Counted from the first letter of the stretch, positions 33,863 through 42,835 are shown. The stretch is 64,000 bases of DNA from Devosia lacusdianchii (GCF_022429625.1 NZ_CP092483.1:2356001-2420000); one strand, 5' to 3'. The notes: generated from the letters alone by a model not told the origin. Numbers and translations: made by a program.

Positions 33863-34965
33863 CAGGCCGATTTGAGCACGCCACGGCGAATCTGATCTTC
33901 CTCGATCGACTCGAACAGTGCCTTGAAGTTGCCCTCGCCGAACCCGTCGTCACCCTTGCGCTGGATGAACTCGAAGAAGATCGGGCCGATCACGGTCTTG
34001 GAGAAAATCTGCAGCAGGATGCGGGTCGTGCCGCCATCGACGACACCCTCGCCATCGATCAGGATACCGCGGGCCTTGAGCCGATCGAGCGGCTCCTGGT
34101 GGTCCTTCACGCGGCGCTGGGACATTTCGTAATAGATGTCGGGCGGGCCGGGCATGAATTCGAGGCCGCGCGCAGCAATCGCGTCGGTCGAGCCATAGAT
34201 ATCCTCGGACGCGACGGCGATGTGCTGGATGCCCTCGCCCTTGTATTCGCGCAGGTATTCCTCGATCTGGCTCTTGTCGTCGGAGCTCTCGTTGATCGGG
34301 ATGCGGATCTTGCCGCAGGGAGAGGTCAGGGCACGGCTGGTGAGACCGGTCATCTTGCCGCTGATGTCGAAATAGCGGATTTCGCGGAAATTGAAGGTCT
34401 CGGCGTAGAACTTGTACCAGGTGTTCATGTTCCCGCGCACCACGTTGTGCGTGAGGTGGTCGAGGTAGTAGAAGCCGACACCTTTGGGCTTGGGATCGAC
34501 ATCGCCGATCCAGTCGAACTCGGCGGTGTAAGGCGAACCCTTTTCGCCATAGGTATCGACGAAATAGAGCAGCGACCCGCCAATGCCGTAGACGGCCGGC
34601 ACGTCGAGCGCGCCGCCGCCTTCGGTATATTCGGTCGCGCCGAGGTCGAGCGCCCGCTTGAGGGCAACCTGCGCATCGACGACGCGCCAAGCCATGCCGG
34701 GGGCACAGGGCCCCTTCTCGGCAACGAAGCGGGCGGCATGGGTGCCGGGCTCGCGATTGATCAGATAGTTGATATCGCCCTGGCGGTAGACGACGATGTC
34801 CTTGGTCTTGTGCCGGGCGACGGGCTCATAGCCCATGCTCTCGAACAGCTTTTCCAACTTGCCGGCTTCTGGATGGGCAAATTCGACAAACTCGAAGCCG
34901 TCCGTACCGGCCGGATTCGTGGCGCTGATTGTCGGCGGCGGCGCGTCGTGCGGATAGGGACCCAT
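33862..34965 (-). CDS. hpd: 4-hydroxyphenylpyruvate dioxygenase
   Basis: The start is the ATG at 34965 (MGPYPHDAPP), behind GGAGGAAGAGA; the frame reaches further to 35085 but the leader is not coding. The 367 residues show both vicinal-oxygen-chelate domains. The iron ligands are the histidine in DHLTHNV (near residue 176), the histidine in IQHIAVASEDIY (near 259) and the glutamate in FFEFIQRKG (near 338). It converts 4-hydroxyphenylpyruvate to homogentisate in the cytoplasm. It leads the hpd-Rieske-phhA transcript and faces the Lrp-type regulator across 114 nt. Confidence 0.97.
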   Translation of the reverse strand: MGPYPHDAPPPTISATNPAGTDGFEFVEFAHPEAGKLEKLFESMGYEPVARHKTKDIVVYRQGDINYLINREPGTHAARFVAEKGPCAPGMAWRVVDAQVALKRALDLGATEYTEGGGALDVPAVYGIGGSLLYFVDTYGEKGSPYTAEFDWIGDVDPKPKGVGFYYLDHLTHNVVRGNMNTWYKFYAETFNFREIRYFDISGKMTGLTSRALTSPCGKIRIPINESSDDKSQIEEYLREYKGEGIQHIAVASEDIYGSTDAIAARGLEFMPGPPDIYYEMSQRRVKDHQEPLDRLKARGILIDGEGVVDGGTTRILLQIFSKTVIGPIFFEFIQRKGDDGFGEGNFKALFESIEEDQIRRGVLKSA

Positions 34966-35079
34966 TCTCTTCCTCCATGAGCTGGATAACAAGGATGCCT
35001 CACCGACCGTGCAAACAGCTTGCATTTCGCCCCGCGCCGACGGAAAGTTTGCACGAAACACGCAGACTGGCGGCCCTCG
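34966..35079. promoter_or_regulatory. hpd/Lrp divergent region with TTGCA-type inverted repeats
   Basis: CGTGCAAAC (35008-35016) and GTTTGCACG (35047-35055) form a perfect 9-bp inverted repeat with centres 39 bp apart. In addition TGCAA-N5-TTGCA lies at 35010-35024. Three TTGCA half-sites on a short AT-containing gap match what an Lrp/AsnC octamer would wrap. Confidence 0.6.
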
Positions 35080-35562
35080 ATGCAAGAAATCAAACTGGAT
35101 GCGTTTGACTATGCAATTCTATCGGCGTTGCAGGCGGATGCATCGCTGACCAATGCCCAGATCGCAGAACGTGTGAACCTCTCCGCCTCGCAATGTTCGC
35201 GACGCAAGACGGCGCTGGAAGTGGCCGGCTATATCGAGGGGTATTCGGCCCGGCTGAGCGGCACGAAGCTCGGTTTCACGGTTGAGGCCTTTGTGCGGGT
35301 GAACCTGTCGGATCACGGCAAAGCACAGGCCGAGGACTTCGCCACCTATCTGAGTGCCTTTCCCCAGGTGCGGGCCGCCTACTCGGTTTCCGGAGACGCC
35401 GACTATGTTCTGCATGTGACGGCGCAGGACCTGCAGCACTTCGCCGACTTCATCCACCGCCACCTGCTGCCCTACGGCCGGATCGGACAGGTGCGCTCGG
35501 AGATCGTCCTGACGACGCTCAAGCAATCCGGCGGTCTGCCGCTGCGGCCCGAGGGCAACTAG
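35080..35562 (+). CDS. Lrp/AsnC-family transcriptional regulator
   Basis: The start is the ATG at 35080 (MQEIKLDAFDYAILSALQ). No strong ribosome site is visible, so the exact start is the least sure. The 160-residue protein has the Lrp winged helix (LTNAQIAERVNLSASQCSRRKTALEVAGYIEGY) and the RAM domain (VRVNLSDHGKAQAEDFATYLSAFPQVRAAYSVSGDADYVLHVTAQD). It faces hpd, so it is very likely the phenylalanine/tyrosine-responsive activator of the aromatic operon. Confidence 0.93.
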   Translation: MQEIKLDAFDYAILSALQADASLTNAQIAERVNLSASQCSRRKTALEVAGYIEGYSARLSGTKLGFTVEAFVRVNLSDHGKAQAEDFATYLSAFPQVRAAYSVSGDADYVLHVTAQDLQHFADFIHRHLLPYGRIGQVRSEIVLTTLKQSGGLPLRPEGN

Positions 35563-35566
35563 CCGC

Positions 35567-36202
35567 TCACTGCGGCCGGTAGCGATCGGGATGGGCGGCT
35601 GCAAAGGGGGCAAGCTCGGCGGAGGCAGCGCCGATGCGGGCGAGCTTTGGGAAGCGCGCCGTGTCGAGCCCCCACCGCGTGGCGTTGTAGAGCTGCGGAA
35701 CCAGGCAGAAATCGGCCAGACCGGGCGTATCGCCATGGCAGAACGTGCCGGCGGTGTCGGCAAGCATGACCTCCACGGCATCCAAACCCGCGCCGATGAA
35801 CTTCTGCATCCAGGCACTCCGCACCGCGTCATCGCCATGCGTCAGCTCCAGCACATGCGCAACCACGCCGGTATTGCATACCGGGTGAATATCCATGGCG
35901 ATGGCATAGGCCAGCGCCCGCACGCGCTGGCGCTCGAGCGGATCGCGAGGCAAAAAGCCGGCAGATCGGGTTTCGTCGAGATACTCGATGATGGCGACCG
36001 ACTGGGTGAGCAGGTGGCCATCGATAGCCAGCGTCGGCACCAGTCCTTGCGGGTTCTTTTCGAGATAGTCCGGCGCCTTGTGAGCTTTCGCCAACAGGTC
36101 AACCTGCTCGCTGCGGAAGTCGATACCGAGCATATGGAGAGCGATGCGGACCCGATAGCTGGCTGAGGAGCGCCAGTAGTCGTGCAGTACGATCTGGATC
36201 AT
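35567..36202 (-). CDS. maiA: Maleylacetoacetate isomerase (zeta-class glutathione transferase)
   Basis: The start is the ATG at 36202 ([22 protein letters not shown]), overlapping the upstream fumarylacetoacetase gene by 4 nt. The 211 residues are typical for the zeta class. The active-site SSxSxR pattern is seen in RSSASYRVR, and the domain ends NPQGLVPTLAIDGHLLTQSVAIIEYLDE. It isomerises maleylacetoacetate to fumarylacetoacetate with glutathione. It is the third gene of the hmgA-fahA-maiA minus-strand operon, and ends 4 nt from the stop of the convergent lrp gene. Confidence 0.95.
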   Translation of the reverse strand: MIQIVLHDYWRSSASYRVRIALHMLGIDFRSEQVDLLAKAHKAPDYLEKNPQGLVPTLAIDGHLLTQSVAIIEYLDETRSAGFLPRDPLERQRVRALAYAIAMDIHPVCNTGVVAHVLELTHGDDAVRSAWMQKFIGAGLDAVEVMLADTAGTFCHGDTPGLADFCLVPQLYNATRWGLDTARFPKLARIGAASAELAPFAAAHPDRYRPQ

Positions 36203-37482
36203 TGGGCCCACTCCGGCCGAACCGGCGCCGGCAGGATAGTGCCTCGGCACTCGCCGAATCCGACACGGTAGCCGTCGCCCTGGGCCCAGCCACGGAGGGT
36301 CAGCGTATCGCCATCCTCGATAAAACTGCGCGTTTGACCGCCATCGAGCTGCAACGGTTGCTGGCCGCTCCAGCTCAGCTCCATCAGCGAACCGTACTGG
36401 CCCTTGTCGGGCCCGGAAATGGTGCCCGAGCCCAAGAGGTCGCCTACATCCATCCGGCAACCGGAAACCGAGTGATGCGCGAGCTGCTGGGCAGCCGAAT
36501 AGTACAGCGTGTTGGCATTGGTGCGGGAGATCGTGGTGGACGATGCAGCCCCTTGCGGCTGCATCGCCACCTCGAGGGCAATGTCAAAGAGCATCGGCCC
36601 CGGCTCCTGCAGATAGGGTAGCAGAGGCTGCTCACGCGGCGGCGTGGGGACGCGGAATGCATCCAGGGCGGCCTTGGTCACTACCCACGGGCTGATCGTA
36701 CTGGCGAAGGCCTTGGACTGGAACGGTCCGAGCGGCTGATACTCCCAGGCCTGAATATCGCGCGCCGACCAGTCATTGAGGAGGACGAAGCCGAAGATCA
36801 TGGCGTCCGCTTCCGCCACGGTGATCGGCTGCCCCATGGTGCTGCCCTGCCCCACCACAGCGCCCAGTTCCAGCTCGATATCGAGCCGTTGCGATGGTCC
36901 GAATGTGGGCATAGTTGCACTGGGGGGCTTGCGCTGGCCGAGCGGCCGCCGGATGTCGGTGCCGGACACCACAACGGTCGAGGCGCGGCCATTGTAGCCG
37001 GTCGGGATATGCAGCCAATTGGGCGGCAGCGCATTGTCAGCGCCACGAAGGATGGTGCCGAGATTCAAGGCGTGCTGGCGGCCGGCGTAGAAATCGGTGT
37101 AGCCGGCAACCGCGATCGGCAGAAGCAGCTCGACGGAGTCGACCGGCAGCAAGGCACGGCCTCGAAGCGTCGTGTCGTCCCGCAGCGCCGGGTCGCCAGC
37201 GGTGGCCAATAGGTCGGTGAGACGCGCCCGAACGCGTGCCCAGGCTTCGGAACCAAGAGCCATGAAGGCATTGATGTTCGGTTGCCCGAACACCGGCTCC
37301 GAGCCGCCAGCGCCGAGCAAACCAGCCTGCTCCAGCGCCGAGAGGTCGAGCACGAGGTCGCCGATCGCCACGCCGCAGCGCGCGTCGTGCCCCGGCGTCC
37401 GGAACACTCCATAGGGCAGATTCTGAACGGGAAAGTTGTGGTCGGGCGCATTGGCGCTGGCGACCCAGCTCGTTGCGCTCAA
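36199..37482 (-). CDS. fahA: Fumarylacetoacetase (TTG start)
   Basis: I place the start at the TTG at 37482 ([24 protein letters not shown]) because it overlaps the hmgA stop by 4 nt (TTGA) and follows CGGAGAGAAGCG; no ATG fits. The 427-residue protein has the FAH N-terminal beta domain and the C-terminal hydrolase domain with [40 protein letters not shown] and [14 protein letters not shown]. It splits fumarylacetoacetate into fumarate and acetoacetate. It overlaps maiA by 4 nt. Confidence 0.96.
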   Translation of the reverse strand: MSATSWVASANAPDHNFPVQNLPYGVFRTPGHDARCGVAIGDLVLDLSALEQAGLLGAGGSEPVFGQPNINAFMALGSEAWARVRARLTDLLATAGDPALRDDTTLRGRALLPVDSVELLLPIAVAGYTDFYAGRQHALNLGTILRGADNALPPNWLHIPTGYNGRASTVVVSGTDIRRPLGQRKPPSATMPTFGPSQRLDIELELGAVVGQGSTMGQPITVAEADAMIFGFVLLNDWSARDIQAWEYQPLGPFQSKAFASTISPWVVTKAALDAFRVPTPPREQPLLPYLQEPGPMLFDIALEVAMQPQGAASSTTISRTNANTLYYSAAQQLAHHSVSGCRMDVGDLLGSGTISGPDKGQYGSLMELSWSGQQPLQLDGGQTRSFIEDGDTLTLRGWAQGDGYRVGFGECRGTILPAPVRPEWAQ

Positions 37483-38819
37483 CGCTTCTCTCCGTTGGTC
37501 AGGTTCCACAGGCCTTCCTTGGTGCCGTCAAAGCGCCGGTCGAGACCATCCCAGCAGTCGACATAGTCATCCTGCAGCGTATCCAATTCGGCAGCATATT
37601 TCGTGAGTTGCTGCGGGAATCGTGTCTCGAACATGAAGGCCATTGTGTGATCGAGCTTGACCGGACCAAGCGGGACCGTCGAGGCCTTATAGAAGCCGGC
37701 GGCGTCGGGGCCGTGCGGCAGCATAAGGTTGTGGAGGCTCATCCCGCCTGGCACAAACCCCTTCTCCTTGGCGTCGTACTGCCCATAGATGAGGCCCATG
37801 AACTCGCTCATGATGTTGCGGTGATACCATGGCGGCCGGAACGTATTCTCGGCCACCAGCCAGCGTGGCGGAAAGATCACGAAATCCACATTGGCGGTGC
37901 CATCTTCGCCCGAAGGGGCGGTCATGACCGTGAAGATCGACGGATCAGGATGGTCGAACAGGATCGCGCCGACGGGCGAGAAGGTCCGCAGATCGTATTT
38001 GTAGGGCGCGTAATTGCCATGCCAGGCGACAACATCGAGGGGCGAATGGCCGATTTCGGTGACGTGGAACCGGCCGCACCACTTCACATGCACGCGGCAT
38101 GGCGTTTCCTTGTCCTCGTACGCGGCGACAGGGGTCTTGAAGTCGCGCGGATTGGCAAGGCAGTTTGCGCCGATCGGGCCGCGGTCCGGCAGCGTGAACT
38201 TTGCGCCATAATTTTCGCAGATGTAGCCGCGCGCCTCGGTCGTTCCTGCCAATCGCGCGACCTTGAACATCATGCCGCGCGGAATGAGCGCGATCTCGCT
38301 GGGCTCGATCTCCATGATGCCCATTTCGGTAAAGATGGAGAGCGAGCCGCTTTCCGGCACCACCAGCATCTCGCCGTCGGCATTGAAGAAGTAGTCATCG
38401 ACCATGTCGTCGTTGACCAGATAGATGTGTGACGCCATGCCCGACTGCCCCAGTGCATCCCCAGCCGTGGTCATGGTGCGGATGCCCTGGATGAAGTTGG
38501 TTTTTTCGGTCGGGATCGGCACCGGATCCCAGCGCAACTGGCCCAGTGCCAGGCTGTGCTCATCCGGGTGCGGTGCGGTCTTCCAATGCGGGAACTCTTC
38601 AGCGGCAAAGCGGCCCTTGTGCTTGACGCTGGGGCGGATGCGGTAGAGCCAGCTGCGCTCATTGGTGCCGCGCGGCGCCGTAAAGGGCGAACCAGAGAGT
38701 TGCTCGGCATAAAGGCCATAGGCGCAGCGCTGAGGCGAATTCATACCCTGCGGCAGCGCGCCCGGGAGCGTTTCAGTCTCAAAGTCATTGCCGAAACCCG
38801 GCATGTAGTTGAGTGGCAT
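37479..38819 (-). CDS. hmgA: Homogentisate 1,2-dioxygenase
   Basis: The start is the ATG at 38819 ([21 protein letters not shown]), behind AAGGAGCACAAT. The 446 residues match the family. The iron-binding region lies in the C-terminal cupin part ([16 protein letters not shown] and [13 protein letters not shown]). It opens the ring of homogentisate to maleylacetoacetate. It is the first gene of the hmgA-fahA-maiA operon, with TTGA overlap to fahA. The divergent MarR gene is 74 nt away. Confidence 0.97.
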   Translation of the reverse strand: MPLNYMPGFGNDFETETLPGALPQGMNSPQRCAYGLYAEQLSGSPFTAPRGTNERSWLYRIRPSVKHKGRFAAEEFPHWKTAPHPDEHSLALGQLRWDPVPIPTEKTNFIQGIRTMTTAGDALGQSGMASHIYLVNDDMVDDYFFNADGEMLVVPESGSLSIFTEMGIMEIEPSEIALIPRGMMFKVARLAGTTEARGYICENYGAKFTLPDRGPIGANCLANPRDFKTPVAAYEDKETPCRVHVKWCGRFHVTEIGHSPLDVVAWHGNYAPYKYDLRTFSPVGAILFDHPDPSIFTVMTAPSGEDGTANVDFVIFPPRWLVAENTFRPPWYHRNIMSEFMGLIYGQYDAKEKGFVPGGMSLHNLMLPHGPDAAGFYKASTVPLGPVKLDHTMAFMFETRFPQQLTKYAAELDTLQDDYVDCWDGLDRRFDGTKEGLWNLTNGEKR

Positions 38820-38893
38820 ATTGTGCTCCTTCGTGGTCGCGCATATTGTTTCACCGGTAACTGTCAGTTTTGTAACTATCAAGCGAGGACCCG
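38820..38893. promoter_or_regulatory. hmgA/marR divergent promoter with repeated GTAACTNTC
   Basis: GTAACTGTC (38857-38865) and GTAACTATC (38872-38880) repeat with one mismatch and 15-bp spacing. Between them AGTT-N4-AACT (38866-38877) forms a dyad. The dyad covers where a MarR dimer would sit to repress both directions. Confidence 0.5.
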
Positions 38894-39346
38894 ATGAGCG
38901 ACGGCCATGGCGACACCCTGGCGCTGGAGACCTTCCTGCCCTATCGCCTCAATCGGGCAGCGGAGCTGGTGTCGCGCGAATTCGCCGAGCGCTATCGCCG
39001 GGAGTACGGCCTGACACGGCCCGAATGGCGGTGCCTGGCAACGATCGGCCAGTTCGGCCGCACCACCGCCACGCGGATCACCGCGCACTCGTCGATGCAT
39101 AAGACCAAGGTCAGCCGCGCCATCTACGCGCTCGAGCAGCAACGCTGGCTCAGGCGCGTGGAGGATGAAGCCGATCGCCGCATCGAGCATCTTGAACTGA
39201 CGGCACTTGGCCGCACCCGCTATGGCGAGCTGGTAGCGCTTGCGCGCGCTTACGAGACCCGTTTGGCAAGCCTACTGGGAGCAACCGATGTCGCGGCCCT
39301 GAGCAAGGGGCTGGACTCCATCGAGGCGGCAATGGGTGGAACCTAG
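38894..39346 (+). CDS. MarR-family transcriptional regulator
   Basis: The 150-residue protein starts at the ATG behind GCGAGGACCC. It has the MarR winged-helix pattern: [57 protein letters not shown], with a long N-terminal helix ([23 protein letters not shown]). It is divergent from hmgA, the usual place for an HmgR-type repressor that senses homogentisate; regulators of this locus are often IclR or MarR types in other bacteria. Confidence 0.92.
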   Translation: MSDGHGDTLALETFLPYRLNRAAELVSREFAERYRREYGLTRPEWRCLATIGQFGRTTATRITAHSSMHKTKVSRAIYALEQQRWLRRVEDEADRRIEHLELTALGRTRYGELVALARAYETRLASLLGATDVAALSKGLDSIEAAMGGT

Positions 39347-39504
39347 CGACAGGCGGTATTCCCGCGTTTTCGCCCCACTGCTGAAGATGATTGGCACGTA
39401 GAACTATTTGGCAGTTGTGCAATTGCGCGAGCCCGCTATGGACGTGCGGTATGTGTAACCGCTGCGCTGGCGCCCCGGGGGCGATCAAGGCGGGAGGAGT
39501 GATT

Positions 39505-40308
39505 ATGTCCGCAGGAGTCCAGACCAACCGTCTTACCACTCGCGATATCCGGGCCATGGCCCGGAGCGGCGAGAAGATCGCCATGCTGACGGCCTATGAT
39601 CACGTCACGGCGGGTCTGGTGGATCAGGCCGGCGTGGAGATCATCCTGGTTGGAGACAGCCTGGGCAATGTGGTGCTTGGCCACGAGACGACCCTCTCGG
39701 TAACGCTTGCCGACATGATCCGCCATGCCGGCGCCGTCTATCGCGGGACCGAACGGGCCATGGTCGTCTGCGACCTGCCATTCGGCACCGCTACCGATCC
39801 GGAGACTGCCCTGCGCAATGCCATAGCGGTGCTGCAGCAAACCGGCTGCCAGGCCGTGAAGATCGAGGGCGGCGAGGCCGCTGCGCCCATCGTGGCGCGA
39901 TTGGTGGGTCAAGGCATCCCGGTCGTAGGCCATATCGGGCTCACCCCGCAGGCCGTGCATCAGCTCGGCGGCTATTACCGCCATGGCAAGGATGCGCCCG
40001 CAGCACAGGAGTTGATCGCCGCAGCGCACAAGCTGCAGAGCGCCGGAGCGTTCGCCATCGTGCTCGAATTCGTCGTACCGGAGCTGGCGGCAGAAATCAC
40101 GCGGTCGCTGGAGATCCCGACTATCGGCATCGGCTCAGGCGATGAATGCTCGGGCCAGGTGCTTGTCATCAATGACCTCATCGGGCTCAATGTCGAGCCT
40201 GTCCCCAGCTTCGCCAAACCCAAGGCCGACGTCGCCGCCATCATCCGTCGGGTGGTGAGCGAATACGTCGCTGAGGTGAAGGCGAACCCGCCCGCTATGG
40301 ACAGTTGA
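39505..40308 (+). CDS. panB: 3-methyl-2-oxobutanoate hydroxymethyltransferase
   Basis: The start is the ATG at 39505 behind GGGAGGAGTGATT. The 267-residue protein has the PanB signature near the start (TTRDIRAMARSGEKIAMLTAYDHVTAGLVDQAG) with LVGDSLGNVVLGHE, VCDLPFG, VKIEGG and GHIGLTPQAVHQLGGY. It converts 2-oxoisovalerate and methylenetetrahydrofolate to ketopantoate. It is the first gene of a panB-coaBC-panC operon; coaBC starts at the next base after its stop. Confidence 0.96.
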   Translation: MSAGVQTNRLTTRDIRAMARSGEKIAMLTAYDHVTAGLVDQAGVEIILVGDSLGNVVLGHETTLSVTLADMIRHAGAVYRGTERAMVVCDLPFGTATDPETALRNAIAVLQQTGCQAVKIEGGEAAAPIVARLVGQGIPVVGHIGLTPQAVHQLGGYYRHGKDAPAAQELIAAAHKLQSAGAFAIVLEFVVPELAAEITRSLEIPTIGIGSGDECSGQVLVINDLIGLNVEPVPSFAKPKADVAAIIRRVVSEYVAEVKANPPAMDS

Positions 40309-41517
40309 ATGGCTAGCAACATCCTCATCGCCGTCACCGGCAGCATCTCGGCCTACAAGATCGCCGACGTCGTCTCCGAACTCGGCAAGCGCGGGCACGA
40401 GGTTCAATGCATCCTGAGCGAAAGCGCCAGCCAGTTCGTGACTCCACTGGTGCTGGAAACGCTGAGCGGACGACCGGTCAAATCGGCGCTGTTCGGCGCT
40501 GATGTGGCAGGCACTGAACATATCGATCTGGCGCGGTGGGCCGACATTCTGGTGGTCGCGCCAGCCACCGCCAATGTGCTGGCCAAGCTGGCCATGGGAT
40601 TGGCCGACGATCTGCTGACCACTGTGGCCCTGGCAACCAAGGCCCCCATGCTGATTGCGCCGGCGATGAACACCGTCATGTGGGAGCACGTGGCGACGCA
40701 GCAGAACCTCAAGACGCTGGTCGAGCGCGGGGCCGCCGTGATCGATCCCGCCGCCGGCACGCTGGCCTGCGGCGAGGTCGGCGTCGGCAAGCTCGCCCCG
40801 GTACCAATGATCGTCGACGCGATCGAGGCGGCATTGGTTGAGCCGAAGCGCAAGCTGGCTGGAACCAGTGTGCTCATCACCGCCGGTCCCACGACCAGTG
40901 CGATCGACGCGGTGCGCTACATCACCAACCACTCGACCGGCCGCATGGGCGCCGCCATGGCCGAGGAGGCGCTGCGGCGCGGTATCGACGTCCGCTATGT
41001 GCTCGGAGTCGACAAGGGGGTGGTGCGGCCCGTCGCGCCCACAGGCGGCGGACGGTTGACGCTGGTGGAGGTGCGCACTGCCGAAGAAATGGCCGAGGCG
41101 GCACTTGTCGCCCTACCCCATGTCAATGGCGTGATCGCGACTGCCGCGGTGCTGGACTACCGCGTCGCCAATTCGGCATCGAGCAAGCTGAAGCGCGCCT
41201 CGGAGGCAACAGCACTCGATATGATCCCATCGGTCGATGTGCTGGGCTCACTGCGGGCCGCCGCAACCGATCAATGGTTCCTGGGATTTGCGGCCGAGAC
41301 CGACAATGTCGAGGCCAATGGCCGGGGCAAGCTCGAAAGCAAGAAGCTCGACTTCCTGTTCGCCAATCCGGTGGCACGCGTCGGCGAAAGTAGCCAGACG
41401 GGGTTCTCCGTGCCGACCAATGGCGGGACTTTGTTCCGGCGCGACGGCGAAGCGGTTGCCCTGCCTGTCATGAGCAAGGCTGACCTCGCACGGCGCCTGT
41501 GGGATCTGATCGTATGA
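40309..41517 (+). CDS. coaBC: Bifunctional phosphopantothenoylcysteine decarboxylase/phosphopantothenate-cysteine ligase
   Basis: The ATG follows the panB stop without a gap. The 402-residue protein has the N-terminal flavin-dependent CoaC part (NILIAVTGSISAYKIADVVSELGKRG, PAMNTVMWEH, LACGEVGVGKL, to about residue 180) and the C-terminal CoaB ligase part (VLITAGPTTSAIDAVRYITNHSTGRMG, FLGFAAETDN, KKLDFLFANPV). It forms 4'-phosphopantetheine from phosphopantothenate and cysteine in two steps. Its location inside the pan operon is unusual; it is more often near dut. It overlaps panC by ATGA. Confidence 0.96.
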   Translation: MASNILIAVTGSISAYKIADVVSELGKRGHEVQCILSESASQFVTPLVLETLSGRPVKSALFGADVAGTEHIDLARWADILVVAPATANVLAKLAMGLADDLLTTVALATKAPMLIAPAMNTVMWEHVATQQNLKTLVERGAAVIDPAAGTLACGEVGVGKLAPVPMIVDAIEAALVEPKRKLAGTSVLITAGPTTSAIDAVRYITNHSTGRMGAAMAEEALRRGIDVRYVLGVDKGVVRPVAPTGGGRLTLVEVRTAEEMAEAALVALPHVNGVIATAAVLDYRVANSASSKLKRASEATALDMIPSVDVLGSLRAAATDQWFLGFAAETDNVEANGRGKLESKKLDFLFANPVARVGESSQTGFSVPTNGGTLFRRDGEAVALPVMSKADLARRLWDLIV

Positions 41518-42365
41518 CCGAAATCTTGCGAACCATTGCCGAGGTGCGGGCCTGGCGGCAGGGGCTTGCTGCCGACCAGACCGTCGGCTTCGTGCCAACC
41601 ATGGGCGCGTTGCATGCCGGCCATATCAGTCTGATGGAACTGGCGAAGGGCCATGCGACGGTGACGATTGCCAGCATTTTCGTGAACCCGCTGCAGTTCG
41701 GACCCAACGAGGATCTAGCGAAGTATCCGCGCCCGATCGAAAAGGACCTGGCGTTACTGAAGGCCGCCGGTGTCGACGCGGTCTTCCTGCCGGCGGTGGA
41801 AGAACTCTACCCCACGGGCGCTTCGACCTTTGTGGTCGAGGAGAGCGTGTCTGGTCCGCTATGCGGGGCGATGCGGCCGGGCCACTTTCGCGGTGTGACC
41901 ACGGTGGTGCTCAAGCTCTTCAACATCGTCCAGCCGCATCTGGCCGTGTTCGGCCAAAAGGACGCGCAGCAATGCGCGGTGATCGAGCGAATGGTGCGCG
42001 ACCTGGCTGTGCCGGTCGAGATCATCAGGGGCCCGATCGTCCGTGAAGCAGACGGGTTGGCGCTGAGTTCGCGCAATGTCTATCTGGGCGCGGAAGACCG
42101 GGCCGCAGCGCCGTTGATCTTTGCCAGCCTGCAAGCAGCCAAGGCAGCATTCGACGGTGGGGAGCGCGATGCCACCAGGCTAGCGGCGATCGGTCTAGCC
42201 GTGCTGGAGAGCGATCCGCGGATCAAGGTGCAGTACTGGGATGTGCGCGATGCGCAAAGCCTCGACGCAATCAGCACCATGGATGGTCACGATGCCCTGT
42301 TTGCTGTGGCTGCCTATCTCGGGGCAACACGACTGATCGACAATATCGTGCTGCCCCGCCCATAG
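41514..42365 (+). CDS. panC: Pantothenate synthetase (pantoate-beta-alanine ligase)
   Basis: The start is the ATG at 41514, overlapping the coaBC stop by 4 nt. The 283 residues show the PanC signature near the start (VGFVPTMGALHAGHISLMELAKG, with the HIGH-like HAGH), SIFVNPLQFGPNEDL, GAMRPGHFRGVTTVVLKLFNIVQPHLAVFGQKDAQQ and LSSRNVYL. It ligates pantoate and beta-alanine with ATP. PanD and PanE genes are not in the window. A small hairpin follows its stop at 42372-42390. Confidence 0.96.
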   Translation: MTEILRTIAEVRAWRQGLAADQTVGFVPTMGALHAGHISLMELAKGHATVTIASIFVNPLQFGPNEDLAKYPRPIEKDLALLKAAGVDAVFLPAVEELYPTGASTFVVEESVSGPLCGAMRPGHFRGVTTVVLKLFNIVQPHLAVFGQKDAQQCAVIERMVRDLAVPVEIIRGPIVREADGLALSSRNVYLGAEDRAAAPLIFASLQAAKAAFDGGERDATRLAAIGLAVLESDPRIKVQYWDVRDAQSLDAISTMDGHDALFAVAAYLGATRLIDNIVLPRP

Positions 42366-42371
42366 GCGGAC

Positions 42372-42390
42372 GGCGCCCCGAGGGAGCGCC
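42372..42390. terminator. Imperfect GC hairpin after panC
   Basis: GGCGC-CCC pairs with GGG-A-GCGCC with one bulged base. It sits in the 32-nt gap between the convergent panC and SSSN-protein genes. There is no T run, so the call is weak. Confidence 0.4.
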
Positions 42391-42397
42391 GGCCAAC

Positions 42398-42790
42398 TCA
42401 ATCGTCGTCGTCGGACGAATTCGAGCTAGAGTTCGAAGAGCTGTTCGAGCTGGAGTTGGAGCTGGAATTCGACGAGCTATTCGAACTCGAGTTCGACGAA
42501 CTGTTGCTGCTGGAGTTCGATGAGCTGTTGGAGCTGGAATTGGAGGAGCTGTTGCTGCTCGAATTTGAGCTGGAGTTCGAGCTGGACCCATTGTTGTGGT
42601 TTAACCAGTACCCGTTGATGAGATACTGCTTGCGGCCGTTACTGTAGCGCGTCTCCGTATCGGCGACCTGTACGTTGCCGGCATGGACTGCGGTGGGTGC
42701 CGGCTCAGCGACGCTATAGGCGGCAGACGGTGCGCTGCCAGCGACGACCGCAGCAACCACGAGAGTGGTGATGGTTGTGGACTTGCCCAT
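42398..42790 (-). CDS. Small secreted protein with 14 SSSN repeats and acidic tail, function unknown
   Basis: I start at the ATG at 42790 (MGKSTTITTLVVAAVVAGS), with AAGGAACG upstream; an ATG at 42811 is also in frame. The 130-residue protein has an N-terminal signal peptide (likely cut near SAAYS), a short unique domain of about 42 residues (TRYSNGRKQYLINGYWLNHNNG at its end) and then 14 exact SSSN repeats (residues 69-124) ending SSDDDD. The serine and asparagine codons are mixed between repeats, so the protein pattern is kept while the DNA repeat is broken up. It has an upstream promoter signal (42836-42862) shared with the sigma factor. It may be a surface or periplasmic low-complexity tether or a glycosylation target; no homologue is known to me. 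Confidence 0.8.
   Translation of the reverse strand: MGKSTTITTLVVAAVVAGSAPSAAYSVAEPAPTAVHAGNVQVADTETRYSNGRKQYLINGYWLNHNNGSSSNSSSNSSSNSSSNSSSNSSSNSSSNSSSNSSSNSSSNSSSNSSSNSSSNSSSNSSDDDD
42413..42586 (-). repeat. Codon-scrambled 12-bp repeat encoding (SSSN)14 plus two Ser
   Basis: The array spans 14 units of 12 nt plus 6 nt, each coding Ser-Ser-Ser-Asn. The codons vary between units (TCC, TCG, TCA, TCT, AGC, AGT; AAC, AAT), so no two neighbouring units are identical throughout. The antisense strand is open and rich in Glu and Leu codons; that is a side effect. Confidence 0.85.
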
Positions 42791-42835
42791 TGGGACGTTC
42801 CTTTCTGTCATCGGGGCCTAGCTGCCCCACAAAGG

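Noticed and set aside
33850..34980. 376-residue plus-strand ORF opposite hpd
   Set aside because: It is the antisense of the well-supported HPPD gene; high GC leaves the third frame open. No ribosome site or motif.
42413..42586. CRISPR-like array
   Set aside because: The repeat unit is 12 nt, in frame, with varied codons and no spacers.
42456..42647. Plus-strand ORF coding Glu/Leu/Phe repeats
   Set aside because: It is the antisense of the SSSN array; periodicity is inherited from the real gene, and no ribosome site is visible.
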